Assembly (NCBI RefSeq): GCF_016808095.1
Contig: NC_068970.1
Span: 21,682,501-21,746,500 of the forward strand
Reading direction: 5' to 3'
Origin: Vigna angularis
Lineage: Eukaryota > Streptophyta > Magnoliopsida > Fabales > Fabaceae
DNA: 64,000 bases
Part shown: piece by piece, positions 61,330 to 64,000 of the stretch
How positions within the stretch are numbered: the first letter of the stretch is position 1
Layout: each line of letters starts with the position of its first letter
Notes under the pieces: model-generated
Told to the model about the DNA's origin: nothing
Database searches by the model: none
What the model saw: the letters and a program-made list of their open reading frames with translations, nothing else
Translations under genes and position numbers: made by a program

Positions 61330-63760
61330 CATTTTAAAAGTTATGAATCATTTATTTCTCTTGGACATAAAAATATTAAGAATAACAATATAATATCTTT
61401 GGTGGCGAATATATGACATGATCAAAGCTTTAGGTCAAGTTATAAATGTACCTAAGGTCTCCCCCACAAATTATATTTCAAAAGTTGATAAATGTACTTG
61501 AGTGTAGGATCTATAACTTCATCAATTGTCACCCAAGCATAATAGAGCAATAGAGGAACACCATGTGAGATTTTCTGCTCTGAACCCACATGAATCAAGA
61601 CCAAACCATGTAAGAAAATCAAATTGAAAGATATAAGTAAAATACACATTAAAAAATAAAATCACCGAAACTGATATCTCTATTATTAAACACCAAAATA
61701 TATAAAAAATCCTTAATCTAACAACTCTCACCTTCTCATCAATAATTTCAATGCATTTTTCTCACGTCTCATTATCATAAAAAAAATGTATTCATACACT
61801 AATTTTTAATTGATATCCAAATATATATTTTTACCATATTAATTAAATTAAATCCTTATGTGTATTATTAATTTTAATTAAACACAATTTTCAAAAATTC
61901 ATTCTTAAATGTTTTACACTTACAAGTTTTTATTTTTAAAAGCACAACAACAAATATTCTAATATATGTCATCATATTTATCAAATACATATTTCATTTA
62001 TCCACATTTTCATGTATTACAAATCTATTATACAATAAAAATTAACTTTGTTATTTAATAATTTTTTCATTAATTCGTGAGTTCGATTTTTTTATTATTT
62101 ACAAAAGTTGTGACATTAAATACATTTAAATTACTTATTTTGTCTATTTATAAGTTTTCTTCATCTTCTGTTTTTTTAATTAAAAATAAGGAAACATTAA
62201 TATTACATCTTTCAATTCAACACAGCTAATTAATTACTTAACAAAATATTTATTTTTCTAAAAAAATATTTTAAAAAAATATTTTTATAATTAATTATTT
62301 CTTAAAAACTATATATTTTTCTAAATAAATATTTCTTAAAAACTATATATTTTTCTAAATAAATATTTCTTAAAATAATTAAATTTTGAACTACAGTCCC
62401 CCAAAACTGAAATCTGAATTGCTATGCTTTACGTGTATTCTTTTTTATGCAAGGCATGGTATCTGTGTAATATTTTTATATTATATATAGTCTGCTAACT
62501 TTAGAATATGTTACGGAAGTTAAAATAACATAAGACATGTTGCTAGGTTTTTTTCAGAAAAAGAAAGTTTTTTGATAAAATAATTACTTATTATAATTAT
62601 TAACATATTTGAGTAAATATATCTGAAAAGTCATTTTACGAAGGTAAAAGAAAGTAGAACAAACCCATACTTTCAATTTCTAAGGAAACAATTTCTTCCT
62701 GCACTTCCTTTCCTTTTCTTCCAACAGCCCCATAAAACATGAACATCCCAAATTATCCTTCCGTGTGCAATTTGAAAATACATTCAGAACTGTGTAATCC
62801 GGAAATATATTTTATATTGTAAGATTTGGAATGTATTTAAAAAATACATTATATTTAAATTATTCTTAATAATACTAAAGAATATTACTAATAAATATAA
62901 TACAATGAATTAGATAATAAATGATAAATAGAAAAATATTCTTTAAATATACGTAAAATTATTTTTATTGATCATGTTCATGACCAATACACTCCTCCAC
63001 ATTTAATCAACCAATTATAGTATTGTCATCAAAATATTTCAATTACCCTTAGTAATATTAAAAAAATAATTTTACTAATAAATACAATAAATATAGACAA
63101 TAAATATAATCATATTTTATTATTATAATTAATAGTAATATGTTAATAATAATAATAATAAAATAAAATACTATATATATATATATATATATATATTTTA
63201 ATCTCCAAATATATTTTGGATTATACCATCCAAAATAAATTAGAAAGGTTATATAATCCAAAATGTAATTTTGGATTTTGAAATATTAGGCAATCCTAAA
63301 TATGTTTTTCCAATTATAGAATCTGAAATATTCAGATTCAGAAATAGATTCTAAATTGTGTAATCAATATGATAAAAACCTAAAAAAAAACATTTTCTAT
63401 AACATCCCATCCATCATTCAATCGGTGAAATAATGACAAATTGATGTATTTGCTCTTTTTCGTGTGAAAAGAATGAGAAAGCTTGAAGAAAAAGGAAGTA
63501 GAAAGCTTTTTTAATATAGAGGGTGCACGAGCTTGAATGGGGAGGTGTGCCGGAAACAATGGAAACTCGGAGTGAGGAGTGAGCGAGATAGGGTTAAGGG
63601 TTTAAACTTAACTTTAATGAAGGGTGTTTTGGGGATTAATAGTTTTAAAGGGGTGCAGGAAGAAAAACGGGAGGTCCTGGTAGAAATGACCTTCTAAAGA
63701 AAGCAATAACGGAGGCCCATTGGAGCGGAATAAAGCCCGTGTATGTGTTCCGAACTGTAT
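61330..63760. other. AT-rich intergenic DNA
   Basis: No gene recognised. Minus frames at 61,452-61,731 read SEQKISHGVPLLLYYAW in part, which might belong to the same transposon remnant, but I cannot identify it. An (AT)n tract lies at about 63,172-63,196. Confidence 0.4.
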
Positions 63761-63835
63761 CAGGATTTCAGGTTTTGTTTTTGACTCCAGTAAATTCACA
63801 TGTATTTTCACTGCTTCTCCTCGCTCTGTCTCTCT

Positions 63836-63967
63836 ATTATATATATTTATTTGTCGTTAGTATCTGCGAACCCATAGAAAAATCTGTCTCCCGTGTGGTT
63901 TGTTTTGTGCGACACACAGAGAGACAGGGAGAGCTGTGGAGTTGAGCTGAGTTGAGAGTGGAAGAAG
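63836..63967 (+). promoter_or_regulatory. Probable promoter and 5' UTR of a gene leaving the window
   Basis: A TATA-like TTATATATATTTAT at about 63,837-63,850 is followed by a less AT-rich leader with GAGAGACAGGGAGAG and GAGTTGAGCTGAGTTGAGAG words. This composition is unlike the preceding intergenic DNA and typical of a plant 5' UTR. Confidence 0.4.
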
Positions 63968-64000
63968 ATGTTGAGCGCAAAAGGTGCTGAAAGTGGAGAA
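63968..64000 (+). CDS. Start of an unidentified protein, cut by the window edge
   Basis: GAAGAAGATGTTGAGC gives an ATG at 63,968 in a purine-rich context suitable for a plant start codon. Eleven codons are visible, reading MLSAKGAESGE. The frame has no stop before the window ends. The product cannot be recognised from this length; only the composition shift and the leader-like sequence upstream support a real gene. Confidence 0.4.
   Translation, partial: MLSAKGAESGE

Overview
The window reads as nuclear DNA of a flowering plant, most likely a papilionoid legume of the Phaseolus/Vigna/Glycine type. It is strongly AT-rich, its genes are split by short U-rich introns, and the space between genes is filled with decayed LTR retrotransposons, small DNA transposons and long (AT)n microsatellites. 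The legume assignment is inferred from the look of the proteins and repeats; no search was run.

Genes are sparse. Positions 1-14,300 hold no intact gene. They contain a Ty1/copia remnant (about 1,670-2,880) and a diverged tandem duplication of a roughly 3.2 kb unit (about 7,239-13,684), each copy carrying a CACTA-like element with a purine-rich core. A single-exon SAUR gene lies at 14,347-14,664 (-). From 15,000 to 29,900 there is another gene-poor stretch: two Ty3/gypsy-type LTR remnants, a CACTA-like element with palindromic tandem repeats, a GC-richer minisatellite (22,640-23,720), a hAT element with a perfect 8-bp target duplication (24,307-24,823), and a repeat with a cluster of ACGTG motifs (26,660-26,820).

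The gene-rich part begins at 30 kb. CSN8, the smallest COP9 signalosome subunit, has five coding exons (30,285-31,926, +), including a GC-AG intron. It is followed by a proline-rich AGP-like ORF that looks broken, and by a VIT/CCC1-like fragment at 35.0-35.5 kb (-). A conserved plant coiled-coil protein gene (40,629-42,751 coding, with a leader exon near 44.7 kb), a membrane-anchored GH9 endoglucanase gene (48,464-50,857) and a ZIP/IRT-type metal transporter gene (55,245-57,188) are all on the minus strand. A short Ty3/gypsy derivative with two diverged LTRs (about 46,226-47,590) lies between the coiled-coil and endoglucanase genes.

The right end (57.5-63.5 kb) is again repeat-rich, with internally duplicated AT-rich repeats and a possible En/Spm-like coding remnant. 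The last 33 bases look like the start of another plus-strand gene. The genes are independent housekeeping or developmental loci (protein turnover, auxin response, cell wall, metal uptake); nothing suggests an operon, and I found no convincing new system. The most checkable oddities are the GC-AG intron and upstream ATGs of CSN8, the NAGNAG acceptor in the coiled-coil gene, the element nested in the tandem duplication, and the minisatellite.
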